64,000 bases of DNA from Stenotrophomonas sp. SY1 (GCF_021202945.1 NZ_JAJOYR010000002.1:124001-188000); one strand, 5' to 3'; shown: positions 17,739 through 27,177, counted from the stretch's first letter. Program-made: numbers and translations. The notes: generated by a model not told the origin, from the sequence alone.

Positions 17739-19025
17739 TCAGGAGCCCGCTGGCAACGATGCACCCAGATCCAGCGTGACGCGCGTACCGCGTTCGGGCT
17801 GCGAATGGATGTGCAGGGTCCAGCCCAGGTGATCGCACAGCCGCGCGATCAGTTCCAGCCCGATCCCCGAACGCATGCTGCGTTCGCCCTTGGCCATCCG
17901 TGCGTACACCTGCGCCACTTCCTCCGGGCTCATGCCGTGCCCTGGGTCCTCAATGGTCACCACCGCACGCGCCGACAGCGACAGCCGGATCACGCCACGG
18001 TCGCTGTTCTCAATGGCGTTGCGCAGCAGGTTGCCGACCGCAGCCTGTACCACGCCCAGCGGCGCCAGGATGCGGCAGGCATCGAGCTGCACCAGCGCCA
18101 GTTCCAGCTCCTTGCCATTGGCAAGGTAGCGGTGGTCCTCGACGATCTCGGGCAGCAGCTGCTCCAGCGCCACCAACTCGCTCATCGCCGTCAGCTTGGC
18201 CGGATCGCGGGCCAGCACCAGCAGCAACTGCACCAACTGTTCGACGCTGGCCGCCGTGCTGCGCACGCGCTGCAGCTGCTGCCGTGCCTTCACCGGCAGC
18301 TCCGGTTGTTCCAGGGCCAGTTCCGCCGCACCACTGATCACCGCGATCGGTGTGCGCAGTTCGTGGCTGGCGGTGCTGATGAAGACGCGCTCGCGTTCAA
18401 CGAAATGCTCGTTGCGACGCAGATAGTCGTTGACCGAACCGGCGATGACCTCAAGCTCGGCACTGGCACGCGGATCGATCTTCACCTCCTGCCCGCGCAG
18501 CTCCGGCCGCAGCGCGGCGATGTCATGTGCCAGCGTCGACAGCGGCCGCACCAGCCGGCTCATGCCGACCCAGGCCATCAGCAGCGTCACCAGCACCAGT
18601 GCGATGCCCGCGAGCATCGCCCAGCGCGTGGCGAAGTGCTCCAGTTCGGCGAAGTCGGTGATGTCCAGCACCAGCACCACGCGCCCGAAATCCGAGGTAT
18701 CACGCACCATCGCCGCGCTCTTGCGCCCTTCCAGCAAGGCGCCATCGTGCAGCCCGGGTTTCAGCTCGGCCAATGATCCGGGCAAGGGCTTGTGCGGATC
18801 GCCACCAAAGAAAAACAGCGTGTCCGAATCCTGCCAGCGGTAATCCCGGTCCACACGCATGTGCGCCAGGATGCTGTCCAGCTCGGTGTTCAACAACGAG
18901 CGCCAGACTGCATGTTCGGCATGCTCATGCACGTAGTTCGCCACGCCGAACACGGCCAGCGTGATCAATGCCAGATAGGCGGCCAGCCAGCCCAGCAACT
19001 TGCGTCGAAGTGTTGGCCGGCTCAT
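17739..19025 (-). CDS. Sensor histidine kinase (OmpR/PhoQ-type)
   Basis: A 428-aa kinase with two transmembrane helices (about 11-30 and 135-155) around a periplasmic sensor of about 100 residues, a HAMP-like linker (MSRLVRPLSTLAHDI), a HisKA helix with phospho-acceptor His221 in STASHELRTP, and an ATPase domain (N-box NLLRNAIENS, SGIGLELIARL). It overlaps its response regulator by 4 bases. The pair is divergent from the lipid A modification genes, which suggests a PmrB/ColS-like role in sensing cationic peptides or metals (inference). Confidence 0.85.
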   Translation of the reverse strand: MSRPTLRRKLLGWLAAYLALITLAVFGVANYVHEHAEHAVWRSLLNTELDSILAHMRVDRDYRWQDSDTLFFFGGDPHKPLPGSLAELKPGLHDGALLEGRKSAAMVRDTSDFGRVVLVLDITDFAELEHFATRWAMLAGIALVLVTLLMAWVGMSRLVRPLSTLAHDIAALRPELRGQEVKIDPRASAELEVIAGSVNDYLRRNEHFVERERVFISTASHELRTPIAVISGAAELALEQPELPVKARQQLQRVRSTAASVEQLVQLLLVLARDPAKLTAMSELVALEQLLPEIVEDHRYLANGKELELALVQLDACRILAPLGVVQAAVGNLLRNAIENSDRGVIRLSLSARAVVTIEDPGHGMSPEEVAQVYARMAKGERSMRSGIGLELIARLCDHLGWTLHIHSQPERGTRVTLDLGASLPAGS

Positions 19026-19717
19026 GGCGCGCTGTCGGCCCTGGCCGGTGCCGACAACCGATAACCCACGCGCGGCAGCGTATGCAGCAGCTTCTGTTCG
19101 AAGGGACCATCGACGGCGCGGCGCAGCTCGTAGATATGCGAACGGAGCATGTCGCCATCGGGCGGCTCATCGCCCCACAGCGCGTACTCCAGCTGGTCAC
19201 GCGTGACCGCCGCGGGACTGGCGCGCATCAACAGCTCCAACAACTTGCGGCAGGCCGGGTACAGATGAAGCACCTGCCCTGCCCGCTGCGCTTCCAGCGT
19301 GCCCAGATCCAGACTCAGGTCGTGGACTTCCAGCAGCTTGCGCGGATTGCGCCCCTTGATGCGGGCCAGCACCGCCTCGAGGCGGACCTCAAGTTCCGGC
19401 AAGGCAAAGGGCTTGGTCAGATAGTCGTCGGCGCCGGCGCGGAAGCCGGTGATCTTGTCCGGCAGCTCGTCGCGGGCAGTGAGCATGATCACCGGCACCT
19501 CGGAACGCTGCTCCTCGCGCAACCGGCGCAGGACCTCCGGGCCTTCCATGCGCGGCAGCATCCAGTCCAGCAGGACCGCGTCGTAGCTCTGGGTACTGGC
19601 CAGGTGCAGGCCGGTGATGCCATCCGGGGCCACATCGAGCACATGCCCGCGCGCCTCGAAATAGTCGAACAGGTTGGCGACCAGGTTGCGATTGTCTTCG
19701 ATGACCAGCAGCCGCAT
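19022..19717 (-). CDS. OmpR-family response regulator
   Basis: A 231-aa regulator. The receiver domain has the acidic pair at 7-8, phospho-acceptor Asp51 in VLLDWMLP and Lys102 in DDYLTKPF. A winged-helix domain ends with RSHIYELRRAVDGPF and LHTLPRVGYRL. It starts the two-gene operon with the kinase, back to back with the glycosyltransferase gene, leaving about 157 bases for two promoters. Control of the neighbouring lipid A genes is likely but not shown by any visible binding site. Confidence 0.88.
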   Translation of the reverse strand: MRLLVIEDNRNLVANLFDYFEARGHVLDVAPDGITGLHLASTQSYDAVLLDWMLPRMEGPEVLRRLREEQRSEVPVIMLTARDELPDKITGFRAGADDYLTKPFALPELEVRLEAVLARIKGRNPRKLLEVHDLSLDLGTLEAQRAGQVLHLYPACRKLLELLMRASPAAVTRDQLEYALWGDEPPDGDMLRSHIYELRRAVDGPFEQKLLHTLPRVGYRLSAPARADSAP

Positions 19718-19874
19718 GCAGGCGAGTCCTTGCAGAGCCCCCGCGCGCCGGTGGCCAGGCCGACATCCTAGCGGGGTGTCCGTCGGAATATCGTCGAAAC
19801 CGGCGACAATGATTCTGACGCGCTTCCAACGCCGGAGCCGTCATCATCCGGCCACCCCATCCAACGAGCCACTC

Positions 19875-21605
19875 GTGCGTCCGCTCAAGTCCCGCCCCGC
19901 TTCGACCTCCCTGTGGTTCGCCATCGTCATCGCGCTGGTGGTCGCCAGCCTGCTGGCCGGGCTCGGCATGCGCTCGCCGCAGCCGCCGGACGAACCCCGC
20001 TTCGTTCTGGCCGCGCGGCACATGATCGAAACCGGGCAGTGGCTGCTGCCCCACCGCGGCAGTGAGCTGTACGCGGAAAAGCCGCCCACTTTCATGTGGA
20101 TCCAGGCAGGCACCTACAAGCTGCTGGGCGACTGGAACCTGTCTTTCCTGGTTCCGTCATTGCTGGCCGCGCTGCTGACGCTGTGGCTGACCTGGGACAT
20201 GGCACGGCGGTTGTGGAATCCCCGGGTCGCCCGCTACGCGGTACTGGGCCTGTACGTCTGCATCCAGTTCGGGCTGATGGCCAAGCGTGCGCAGATCGAC
20301 ATGGTCCTGATGGCAATGACCACGTTGGCGCTCTGGGGCCTGGTCCGACATCTGCTGCTGGGGCCGAACTGGGGCGCACTGGCCTTGGCGGCCTTCGCCG
20401 CCGGCGTGGGCACTGTGACCAAGGGCGTCGGCTTCCTGCCGTTGTTGATGCTGCTGCCATGGCTTGCATGGCGCTGGCGCCATCCCGATGCGACTGGCCC
20501 GGGGCGCAGCTGGCGCTGGTGGTTGTTGGTGCCGGCCTTCATCGCCGGCACGGCGGTATGGCTGGGGCCGCTGGGCATCGCCCTGTTGAAGAATCCGGAC
20601 CCTGGGCTGCACGCCTACGCCCATGAGCTGCTGTTCAAGCAGACCGGCACCCGCTACACCAATGCGTGGCACCACCATCAGCCGTTCTGGTACTACGCCC
20701 AGGTGATTGCCACCCTGTGGCTGCCAGGCAGCCTGCTGCTGCCCTGGCTGGTGCCGGCGTGGTGGCGCCGGTGCCGCCGCGCGGACCCGCGCTACCTCCT
20801 GCTGCTGGGCTGGTCACTTCTGGTGCTGCTGTTCTTCAGTGCCAGCCCCGGCAAGCGAGAGGTCTACATCCTGCCGATGTTGCCTGCCCTGGCGGTCGCG
20901 GCAGCGCCCTTGTTGCCCGGCCTGCTGCGACGGACCGGCGTGCGCTGGGTGTTGCTGTCGTATGTGCTGGTGCTGGCGGTTGCGACATTGGTGGTGGGCT
21001 ACGGCGCGGTACATGGCGACGGTTGGGCACAGCGCAATGCGCTCAAGCGCGCCATCGACCCGTGGGTGTTGCCGCAGGTGGGGTGGTGGCTGATCGGCTT
21101 TGGTGCCGCGACGCTGGTGCTTGCCATCGTGTTGCGCCTGCGCCGCGCCGGCTTGGCCGTGGTGTTGACCACGGTGCTGCTGTGGTCGATGTACGGGTTG
21201 GGTGCGATGCCGGCGCTGGACCCTTACAGCTCGGCGTCACTGGTGATGGACAAGGTACGTGATCGCATTGGTCCGGATGCCGAACTGGGCATGGTGGCCT
21301 GGCGCGAGCAGAACCTGTTGCAGACCCATCCGCAGGCCAGGGATTTCGGCTTCAAGCGGCCTGTCGGCGAGCAATGGGAAGACGCCGCCCGTTGGGCTGC
21401 CGAAGCGCCGGAACGGCGCTGGTTGTTTGTGTTGGATGCGGCAATGACGCCCTGCGCCAAACCGGATGCGGTCATCAACATCGGTAGCGCCAACCGCAAC
21501 AACTGGCAGCTGGTGCCGGGCACCGCATTGGACGCGGCCTGCATCGCGCGTACCCACGGCGTGGTCCCCAGCGGCAATGCCGCGGTCGAGGACAACAGCG
21601 ACTAA
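19875..21605 (+). CDS. ArnT-like glycosyltransferase (PMT/GT83 family)
   Basis: About 576 aa with an N-terminal helix and ten or more further hydrophobic segments. The first periplasmic loop has PPDEPRFVLAARHMI, the Asp-Glu motif of PMT/ArnT enzymes that use undecaprenyl-phosphate sugars, then YAEKPPTFMWIQA. ArnT adds aminoarabinose to lipid A; the sugar here is not determined. GTG 19875 places the start just before the first helix; ATG 19809 is an alternative. It is first in a row with PAP2 and eptA, divergent from a two-component system. Confidence 0.8.
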   Translation: MRPLKSRPASTSLWFAIVIALVVASLLAGLGMRSPQPPDEPRFVLAARHMIETGQWLLPHRGSELYAEKPPTFMWIQAGTYKLLGDWNLSFLVPSLLAALLTLWLTWDMARRLWNPRVARYAVLGLYVCIQFGLMAKRAQIDMVLMAMTTLALWGLVRHLLLGPNWGALALAAFAAGVGTVTKGVGFLPLLMLLPWLAWRWRHPDATGPGRSWRWWLLVPAFIAGTAVWLGPLGIALLKNPDPGLHAYAHELLFKQTGTRYTNAWHHHQPFWYYAQVIATLWLPGSLLLPWLVPAWWRRCRRADPRYLLLLGWSLLVLLFFSASPGKREVYILPMLPALAVAAAPLLPGLLRRTGVRWVLLSYVLVLAVATLVVGYGAVHGDGWAQRNALKRAIDPWVLPQVGWWLIGFGAATLVLAIVLRLRRAGLAVVLTTVLLWSMYGLGAMPALDPYSSASLVMDKVRDRIGPDAELGMVAWREQNLLQTHPQARDFGFKRPVGEQWEDAARWAAEAPERRWLFVLDAAMTPCAKPDAVINIGSANRNNWQLVPGTALDAACIARTHGVVPSGNAAVEDNSD

Positions 21606-21786
21606 GGCACCTGGGGCGCTGGCTGCCCGACAGACACCTGGCGGGCAGCCAATCTCGCGTGCAACAACGTGCACCACAACTTGAACCGACGCACGCGCTC
21701 CAACATAAATCCGACACAACTCCGACCGCACTCCGACAGATGCGGCAACAGCATGCCGCCATCAACCCTGATGGCCCGCGTGTTCC

Positions 21787-22563
21787 ATGCCCCGATCCAC
21801 TCCCGCTCACCTGCTCTCCGCGCCCTTGCCGAGTACGCGCCTGGGTTTCATCAACCGGACGCTGCTGATTCCTTCCGCCGTCCTTGCCATTGCCAGCGTA
21901 GTGCTGATGGCGGGCGGTGGCGATCAATGGATTGCCGACCAGCTCTATCGTTTGCAGGGCAGCCAATGGGCACTGCGTGATGCCTGGTGGACCAGCCATC
22001 TGCTGCACAAGGGCGGCAGAAACCTCAGCACGCTCGCCGCGCTGCTGGTGATCCTGGGGCTGATCCGCACCTGCTTCAACGCGCGCTTGCGTCCACTGCG
22101 CAAACCGCTGCTCTACCTGCTGCTGGCGGTGGCGCTGTCCACCGGCGTGGTTTCCCTGCTGAAAAGTTGGACCGGCATGGATTGCCCGTGGGACCTGGAA
22201 CGCTACGGCGGACTGCGTCCCTTCATCGGCTTGCTGCAGGTGCGGCCGACATCGCTTGGCCATGCCGCCTGCTTCCCCGCCGGCCATGCCAGCGCCGGTT
22301 ATGCCTGGGTGGCGTTGTACTTCTTCATGCTGCAGGTACGCCCGCAATGGCGCTGGCCTGCATTGATCGGTGCATTGACCGTCGGCGCCACGTTCGGCAT
22401 CGCACAGCAGCTGCGCGGGGCGCATTTTCTGTCCCATGACCTGTGGGCGCTGGCGATCAGCTGGGCCGTCGCGACGCTGCTGTATGCATGGCTGTTCGAC
22501 CCGACAAGCTCGATCGCCCCGACAACGTACCGCCAGAAGACCAGCAACGGGGACGCGGCATGA
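21787..22563 (+). CDS. PAP2-family lipid phosphatase
   Basis: A 258-aa integral membrane protein. Phosphatase motifs are KSWTGMDCPWD (126-136), FPAGHASAGY (163-172) and RGAHFLSHD (210-218), which supply the catalytic His and Asp residues. PAP2 enzymes remove phosphate from lipid carriers or lipid A. The stop overlaps the start of the phosphoethanolamine transferase (ATGA). Such a PAP2 gene beside an eptA/mcr-type gene is a known pairing, so it probably acts on lipid A or recycles a product of the transferase. Confidence 0.85.
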   Translation: MPRSTPAHLLSAPLPSTRLGFINRTLLIPSAVLAIASVVLMAGGGDQWIADQLYRLQGSQWALRDAWWTSHLLHKGGRNLSTLAALLVILGLIRTCFNARLRPLRKPLLYLLLAVALSTGVVSLLKSWTGMDCPWDLERYGGLRPFIGLLQVRPTSLGHAACFPAGHASAGYAWVALYFFMLQVRPQWRWPALIGALTVGATFGIAQQLRGAHFLSHDLWALAISWAVATLLYAWLFDPTSSIAPTTYRQKTSNGDAA

Positions 22564-24230
22564 ACACCGTCGTCTCCCGATTCCGCCTACCGGAAACCAC
22601 CTGGACCAATCTGCGCAACTGGCGCCCCGAGATCAGCACCGAAGCGTTGATCCTGTTGACCAGCACGTTCTTCGCGCTGGCATGCAACACGCTCTTCTGG
22701 CGCAGCGCGATGGCCACCAGTCCCGGCGATGCCCTGTTCGCCATCTCGCTGTTCGCCCTGTTGATGAGCGCACATGCACTGCTGCTGGGCCTGCTGGTAT
22801 GGCGCTGGAATGCGAAGGTACTGCTGACAACGCTGTTCTTCACCACCGCGTTCGCGGTGCATTACATGGACAGCTACAACGTCTATCTGGACGCGGACAT
22901 GCTACGCAACGTGCTGGCCACCGACCGCAAGGAATCCAGCGAACTGATGACGTCGGCATTGATCCTGCCGCTGCTTGGATACGGCGTACTGCCAACGCTG
23001 CTGCTATGGCGTTCACGCATCCGCAAGCGCAGCCGTGGTCGTGCCCTGCTGTGGCGTGTATTGCTTCTGCTCGGCGTGGTAGCCGTTGGCGGCGCAGGTG
23101 CGATGGCTTCGTTCCAGAACGTATCCGCGTTGATGCGCAATCATCGCGAGGTGCGCTACCTGGCAACACCGGTCAACTACCTCGTCGCGCTCAAGCAGAA
23201 TCTGGCCAGTTCCAGCCCTATCAGGAAGCAACCGAAGCTGCCTATCGGCACTGATGCCAAAGCTACCCCGCGCGCGCCCACCAGCAAGCCGCGCCTGCTG
23301 GTGCTGGTGGTCGGCGAAACCGTGCGCGCGCAGAACTGGGGGTTGAACGGCTACGCCCGTCAGACCACCCCGGAACTGGCACAAACTGGCGCGATCAACT
23401 TCCCCGACATGCATGCGTGCGGCACGAGTACGGAAGTTTCCCTACCGTGCATGTTTTCGCCATTTGGACGCCACAACTACGACGAGGACAGCATCCGCTC
23501 CCACCAATCGCTCCTGCATGTGCTGGAAAACGCCGGCATCAGCACCTTGTGGCGTGACAATCAATCCGGCTGCAAGGGCGTATGTGACGGGCTGCCGATT
23601 GAGCGCCTGGGCGATGCCACGCAACCTGGACTATGTGCCGATGGCCGCTGCATGGACGAGATCCTGATCAACGACCTTGCCACGCAGGTGCGCGCCAAGC
23701 CGGGAGATCGTGTGGTCGTGCTGCATCAGCTGGGCAATCACGGGCCGAGCTACTACGAACGCTACCCGGAGCAGTTCCGTCAGTTCGCACCGACCTGTGA
23801 CACGCCCGACCTGGGCAAATGCGACCGTGAGCAGATCGTCAACAGCTACGACAACGCCATCCGCTATACGGACCACTTCCTCAGCCGCACCATCGCCGCG
23901 CTGCGCGGCATGGAGGACTACGACACGGCGATGATCTATCTCTCCGATCACGGCGAGTCACTGGGCGAAAAGGGCCTGTACCTGCACGGCATGCCCTACG
24001 CCATCGCACCGGAGGAGCAGACCCGCGTGCCGATGCTGATGTGGTTCTCGCCCGGTTTTGCCACCGACCGCGGCCTGGACCTGCAATGCCTGCGCCAGCG
24101 CGCCGGCCAGCATGCCGACCACGACAACCTCTTCCCCTCCGTCCTGGGCCTGATGCAGGTGCGCACCTCGGTCTATGACCGCAGCCGCGACCTGTTCGCC
24201 GGCTGCGACAGCCCAGGAACACCCACGTAG
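22560..24230 (+). CDS. eptA: Lipid A phosphoethanolamine transferase
   Basis: A 556-aa protein with five N-terminal transmembrane helices (up to about residue 185) and a periplasmic sulfatase-like domain. Metal/catalytic residues: Glu253 in VVGETVRAQNWG, Thr291 in CGTSTEVSLPCMFS (nucleophile by alignment with EptA and MCR), and SDHGESLGE late in the domain. It transfers phosphoethanolamine to lipid A phosphate, lowering negative charge and polymyxin binding. It is coupled to PAP2 by a 4-base overlap. Its TAG stop lies inside a GTAG repeat unit. Confidence 0.9.
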   Translation: MNTVVSRFRLPETTWTNLRNWRPEISTEALILLTSTFFALACNTLFWRSAMATSPGDALFAISLFALLMSAHALLLGLLVWRWNAKVLLTTLFFTTAFAVHYMDSYNVYLDADMLRNVLATDRKESSELMTSALILPLLGYGVLPTLLLWRSRIRKRSRGRALLWRVLLLLGVVAVGGAGAMASFQNVSALMRNHREVRYLATPVNYLVALKQNLASSSPIRKQPKLPIGTDAKATPRAPTSKPRLLVLVVGETVRAQNWGLNGYARQTTPELAQTGAINFPDMHACGTSTEVSLPCMFSPFGRHNYDEDSIRSHQSLLHVLENAGISTLWRDNQSGCKGVCDGLPIERLGDATQPGLCADGRCMDEILINDLATQVRAKPGDRVVVLHQLGNHGPSYYERYPEQFRQFAPTCDTPDLGKCDREQIVNSYDNAIRYTDHFLSRTIAALRGMEDYDTAMIYLSDHGESLGEKGLYLHGMPYAIAPEEQTRVPMLMWFSPGFATDRGLDLQCLRQRAGQHADHDNLFPSVLGLMQVRTSVYDRSRDLFAGCDSPGTPT

Positions 24231-24341
24231 GAGCGGCCTCGGCCGCGAAGCCATCGCAGTATCCGGCCGTCGCGGCCAATGCAATTACGGGATTTCCGGT
24301 ATCGGGACCATTCCAGGCTTCGCGGCCAAGGCCGCTCCTAC
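24227..24341. repeat. Facing pair of GTAG-type palindromic repeats
   Basis: GTAGGAGCGGCCTCGGCCGC at 24227 (unit to 24251) faces its inverse at 24317-24341 across 65 bases. The first unit supplies the eptA stop codon (TAG 24228-24230). Same family as the units at 62, 35222 and 45598; resembles SMAG/REP doublets. Confidence 0.8.
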
Positions 24342-24430
24342 AACAGACCGCCCCTGCCTTCGTCCACTTGCGGCCTCCGTCGCGCCCCACTAGCCTTCGC
24401 CGGTACTTGTAACCATTACCGGGGAATTGC

Positions 24431-26455
24431 GTGAAGAATCGTCACCTTTTGTTGGCCGCCGCCGTGGGCGTGGCCGTGTTGTCGCTGGCTGCCTGCAAGA
24501 AGGACGCCGCCCCCGGCGCCGACAAGCCGGCGGCCACCGCCGCTGCCCCGGCCGAGAGCGCCGACCAGTTCATCGCCCGGGTCAATGCCGAGTACAAGGC
24601 CATGTACCCGGAAATGACCTCGGCACAGTGGCTGTCGTCCACCTACATCAATGACGATTCCGCGCGCGTGGCCGCCAAGGCCAATGAGCGCTGGCTGACC
24701 GTCCTCAATGGCTGGATCGAGCAGGCCAACAAGTACGAAGGCCAGCCGATGAGCGCCGACACCAAGCGCGCCATCAGCCTGCTCAAGCTGATGACCGCCA
24801 TGCCGGCCCCGCGTGATCCGCAGAAGCTGGCGGAGCTGGCCGGCATCGCCACCAAGCTGGAAGGCGACTACGGCGCCGGCACCTACTGCGTGGGAGAAGG
24901 CGACAAGCAGAACTGCCGCCAGATCGGCGACCTGGAACAGGTGCTGGCAAGCTCGCGCGACTACGACAAGCAACTGGACGCCTGGCAGGGCTGGCACTCC
25001 ACCGCCGTACCGTCGCGCGCCAACTACCAGCGCTTTGTCGAACTGGTCAACGAAGGCGCCCGCGAGCTGGGCTACAGCGATGCCGGCCAGATGTGGCGCA
25101 GCGGCTACGACATGCCGGCCGAAGAAGTGGGCCCGGAAACCGACCGCCTGTGGACCCAGGTCAAGCCGCTGTACGAACAGCTGCACTGCTACACCCGCGC
25201 CAAGCTGGACAAGGAATACGGCAAGGACAAGGCCGAGGTCGGCGGCGGCATGATCGCCGCGCACCTGACCGGCAACATGTGGCAGCAGGACTGGAGCAAC
25301 CTGTGGGACATGACCGCGCCCTACCCCAACGCCGGCAGCCTGGACATCACCGCCGCGCTTGAGAAGCAGTACCAGACCAATCTGAGTGCCGCACTGGCCA
25401 AGGCCGGTGGCAACGACCCCGCTTCGCGCTTCAAGGCCCAACGTGACGCCGAACTGGTCACCGCGCGGCAGATGACCGAACGCGCGCAGGACTTCTACGT
25501 CTCCCTGGGCATGCCCAAGCTGCCGGAGAGCTACTGGCAGAACACCCAGTTCATCAAGCCGCTGGACCGCAACGTGGTCTGCCACGCCAGCGCCTGGGAC
25601 ATGAACATGGGCGGCGACGGCAAGGATGTCGGCCCGGATGTGCGCACCAAGATGTGCATCACCGCCAACGAAGAAAACTTCACCACCATCTACCACGAGC
25701 TCGGCCACATCTATTACGACCTGGCCTACAACCCGCTGCCGCCATTGTTCCAGGGCGGTGCCAACGATGGTTTCCATGAAGCCATCGGCGACACCATCGT
25801 GCTGGCGATGACGCCCAAGTACCTCAACTCGATCGGCCTGGTCGGCGCACAGCAGGAAAGCCGCGAGGCCACCATCAACGCGCAGATGCGCATGGCGATG
25901 TCGGGCGTGTCGTTCCTGCCGTTCGGCCTGATGATCGACCGCTGGCGCTGGGGCGTGTTCGACGGCTCGATCAAGCCGGACCAGTACAACCAGAAGTGGT
26001 GGGAACTGAAGGCCCAGTACCAGGGCGTGGCCCCGGCCAGCACGCGCGGCGAGGAGTTCTTCGACGCCGGCGCCAAGTACCACGTGCCGGGCAACACCCC
26101 GTACCTGCGCTACTTCCTGGCGCGCATCCTGCAGTACCAGTTCTACAAGGGCCTGTGCGATGCGTCCGGCTACACCGGCCCGCTCAACGAGTGCAGCTTC
26201 TACGGCAACAAGGAAGCGGGCCAGAAGTTCTGGGCAATGCTGAGCAAGGGTTCCAGCCAGCCGTGGCAGGCCACGCTGAAGGAACTGACCGGCGGTGAGA
26301 AGCTTGACGCCGCACCGATGCTGGAATACTTCGCCCCGCTGCAGGAATGGCTGAAGCAGCAGAACGAAGGCCAGATGTGCGGCTGGACGGCGCAGGCACC
26401 GGCCGCAGCACCGGCGGCACCGGCAGCGGCTGCACCTGCGGCGGCAGCAAAGTAA
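24431..26455 (+). CDS. M2-family peptidyl-dipeptidase (ACE homologue), lipoprotein
   Basis: A 674-aa zinc dicarboxypeptidase of the angiotensin-converting-enzyme family. The signal peptide ends in LSLAAC (lipobox, Cys about 22), so it is probably anchored in the envelope. The zinc site is IYHELGHIYYD with the third ligand in FHEAIGD about 25 residues later. The C-terminus is an Ala/Pro low-complexity tail. GTG 24431 is the start. Homologues are known in Xanthomonas; the natural peptide substrate is unknown. It is followed by a terminator and then the integron cassette array. Confidence 0.92.
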   Translation: MKNRHLLLAAAVGVAVLSLAACKKDAAPGADKPAATAAAPAESADQFIARVNAEYKAMYPEMTSAQWLSSTYINDDSARVAAKANERWLTVLNGWIEQANKYEGQPMSADTKRAISLLKLMTAMPAPRDPQKLAELAGIATKLEGDYGAGTYCVGEGDKQNCRQIGDLEQVLASSRDYDKQLDAWQGWHSTAVPSRANYQRFVELVNEGARELGYSDAGQMWRSGYDMPAEEVGPETDRLWTQVKPLYEQLHCYTRAKLDKEYGKDKAEVGGGMIAAHLTGNMWQQDWSNLWDMTAPYPNAGSLDITAALEKQYQTNLSAALAKAGGNDPASRFKAQRDAELVTARQMTERAQDFYVSLGMPKLPESYWQNTQFIKPLDRNVVCHASAWDMNMGGDGKDVGPDVRTKMCITANEENFTTIYHELGHIYYDLAYNPLPPLFQGGANDGFHEAIGDTIVLAMTPKYLNSIGLVGAQQESREATINAQMRMAMSGVSFLPFGLMIDRWRWGVFDGSIKPDQYNQKWWELKAQYQGVAPASTRGEEFFDAGAKYHVPGNTPYLRYFLARILQYQFYKGLCDASGYTGPLNECSFYGNKEAGQKFWAMLSKGSSQPWQATLKELTGGEKLDAAPMLEYFAPLQEWLKQQNEGQMCGWTAQAPAAAPAAPAAAAPAAAAK

Positions 26456-26483
26456 GCAACTACTGCCGATCAGGTTGAAGACG

Positions 26484-26513
26484 AAGGGCGCCTAAATGGC
26501 GCCCTTTGTTTTC
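26484..26513 (+). terminator. Rho-independent terminator
   Basis: Stem AAGGGCGCC with GGCGCCCTT, loop TAAAT, tail TGTTTT, 28 bases after the M2 peptidase stop. Confidence 0.9.
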
Positions 26514-26756
26514 TACAGCTCGTAAGAGCTACACCTGACAGCAGGTTACCGGACGGACTTGTCGTTACACCCGCTGATACGAGGGTGTAATCCATACACC
26601 CGCTCACCAGCGGGTATTGCCCCAAAAAGCCAACGCATAGTTCCTGAGTGTCCAACGTCCGTATCCCATTGAACGCCCTCCTGATCATTGGAGATGCACA
26701 GGTTCCATCCGGAAGGCATACTCCGCTCTACACCGCTGATAGGCGGTCTAATTAGA
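26514..26756. other. Left flank of the cassette array, hairpin-rich and without a gene
   Basis: 243 bases of lower GC content. Hairpins: ACCTG/CAGGT at 26533-26546, TACACCC/GGGTGTA at 26566-26589, ACCCGCT/AGCGGGT at 26598-26615 and ACCGC/GCGGT at 26732-26747. TACAC(C)CGCTGATA occurs twice (26566 and 26729). This is where an attI site or integrase remnant would be expected, but no tyrosine recombinase fragment is recognised. A minus-strand open frame (26470-26688) overlaps the terminator and is not convincing. Confidence 0.5.
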
Positions 26757-26766
26757 GTTAGGGCTC

Positions 26767-27177
26767 ATGAAGATCGTCCTCGTAGTCTTCTTTTTCACGG
26801 TCCAAAGCAGCTACCTCAACAACTCCGAGGTGGAAGCGACTGACGATGTCTTTGACACTATTCAGTTCCTTGCAACTGACGACGGCGCCTGGCGCATCAA
26901 GACTTACGCCACGGATCAAGACGTCCACGTATGGTCTATTGGGGCATCTCCCGAGGAGATTGTTGACCTTGCCCGCCAGAACACCGAGAAGCACTATGGG
27001 GACGTGTTGTCAGAGGGATACACTATTGAGACGTCTGACGGCATTGATGGCTTGCGGCGCGAACTTAGAGAGCGCGGGCTATCGGATACGCTGGAGATAT
27101 CCAAGAACGGCTTCATGTTCTGGGCCCCTGCAGGCACTGACTATCGCTCGCGTTCAGCGCCCCGACATGAGCCCTAA
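26767..27177 (+). CDS. Cassette 1: hypothetical protein
   Basis: A 136-aa protein of unknown function and no recognised family. The first 15 residues are hydrophobic (MKIVLVVFFFTVQSS) and could be a signal or anchor; the rest is acidic and soluble. The ATG lies only two bases after the core GTTAGGGC (26757-26764), leaving no room for a normal ribosome binding site. The TAA stop is part of the next core site (CCCTAAC). If translation starts further on, the protein would be shorter. Confidence 0.6.
   Translation: MKIVLVVFFFTVQSSYLNNSEVEATDDVFDTIQFLATDDGAWRIKTYATDQDVHVWSIGASPEEIVDLARQNTEKHYGDVLSEGYTIETSDGIDGLRRELRERGLSDTLEISKNGFMFWAPAGTDYRSRSAPRHEP

Noticed and set aside
24416..26083. A 555-codon open frame on the minus strand
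   Set aside because: Antisense to the M2 peptidase, whose zinc site and signal peptide are clear. The opposite frame has no domain.
26470..26688. A 72-codon minus-strand frame left of the cassette array, considered as an integrase remnant
   Set aside because: It overlaps the M2 peptidase terminator, and the translation shows none of the tyrosine recombinase boxes (RHRY).
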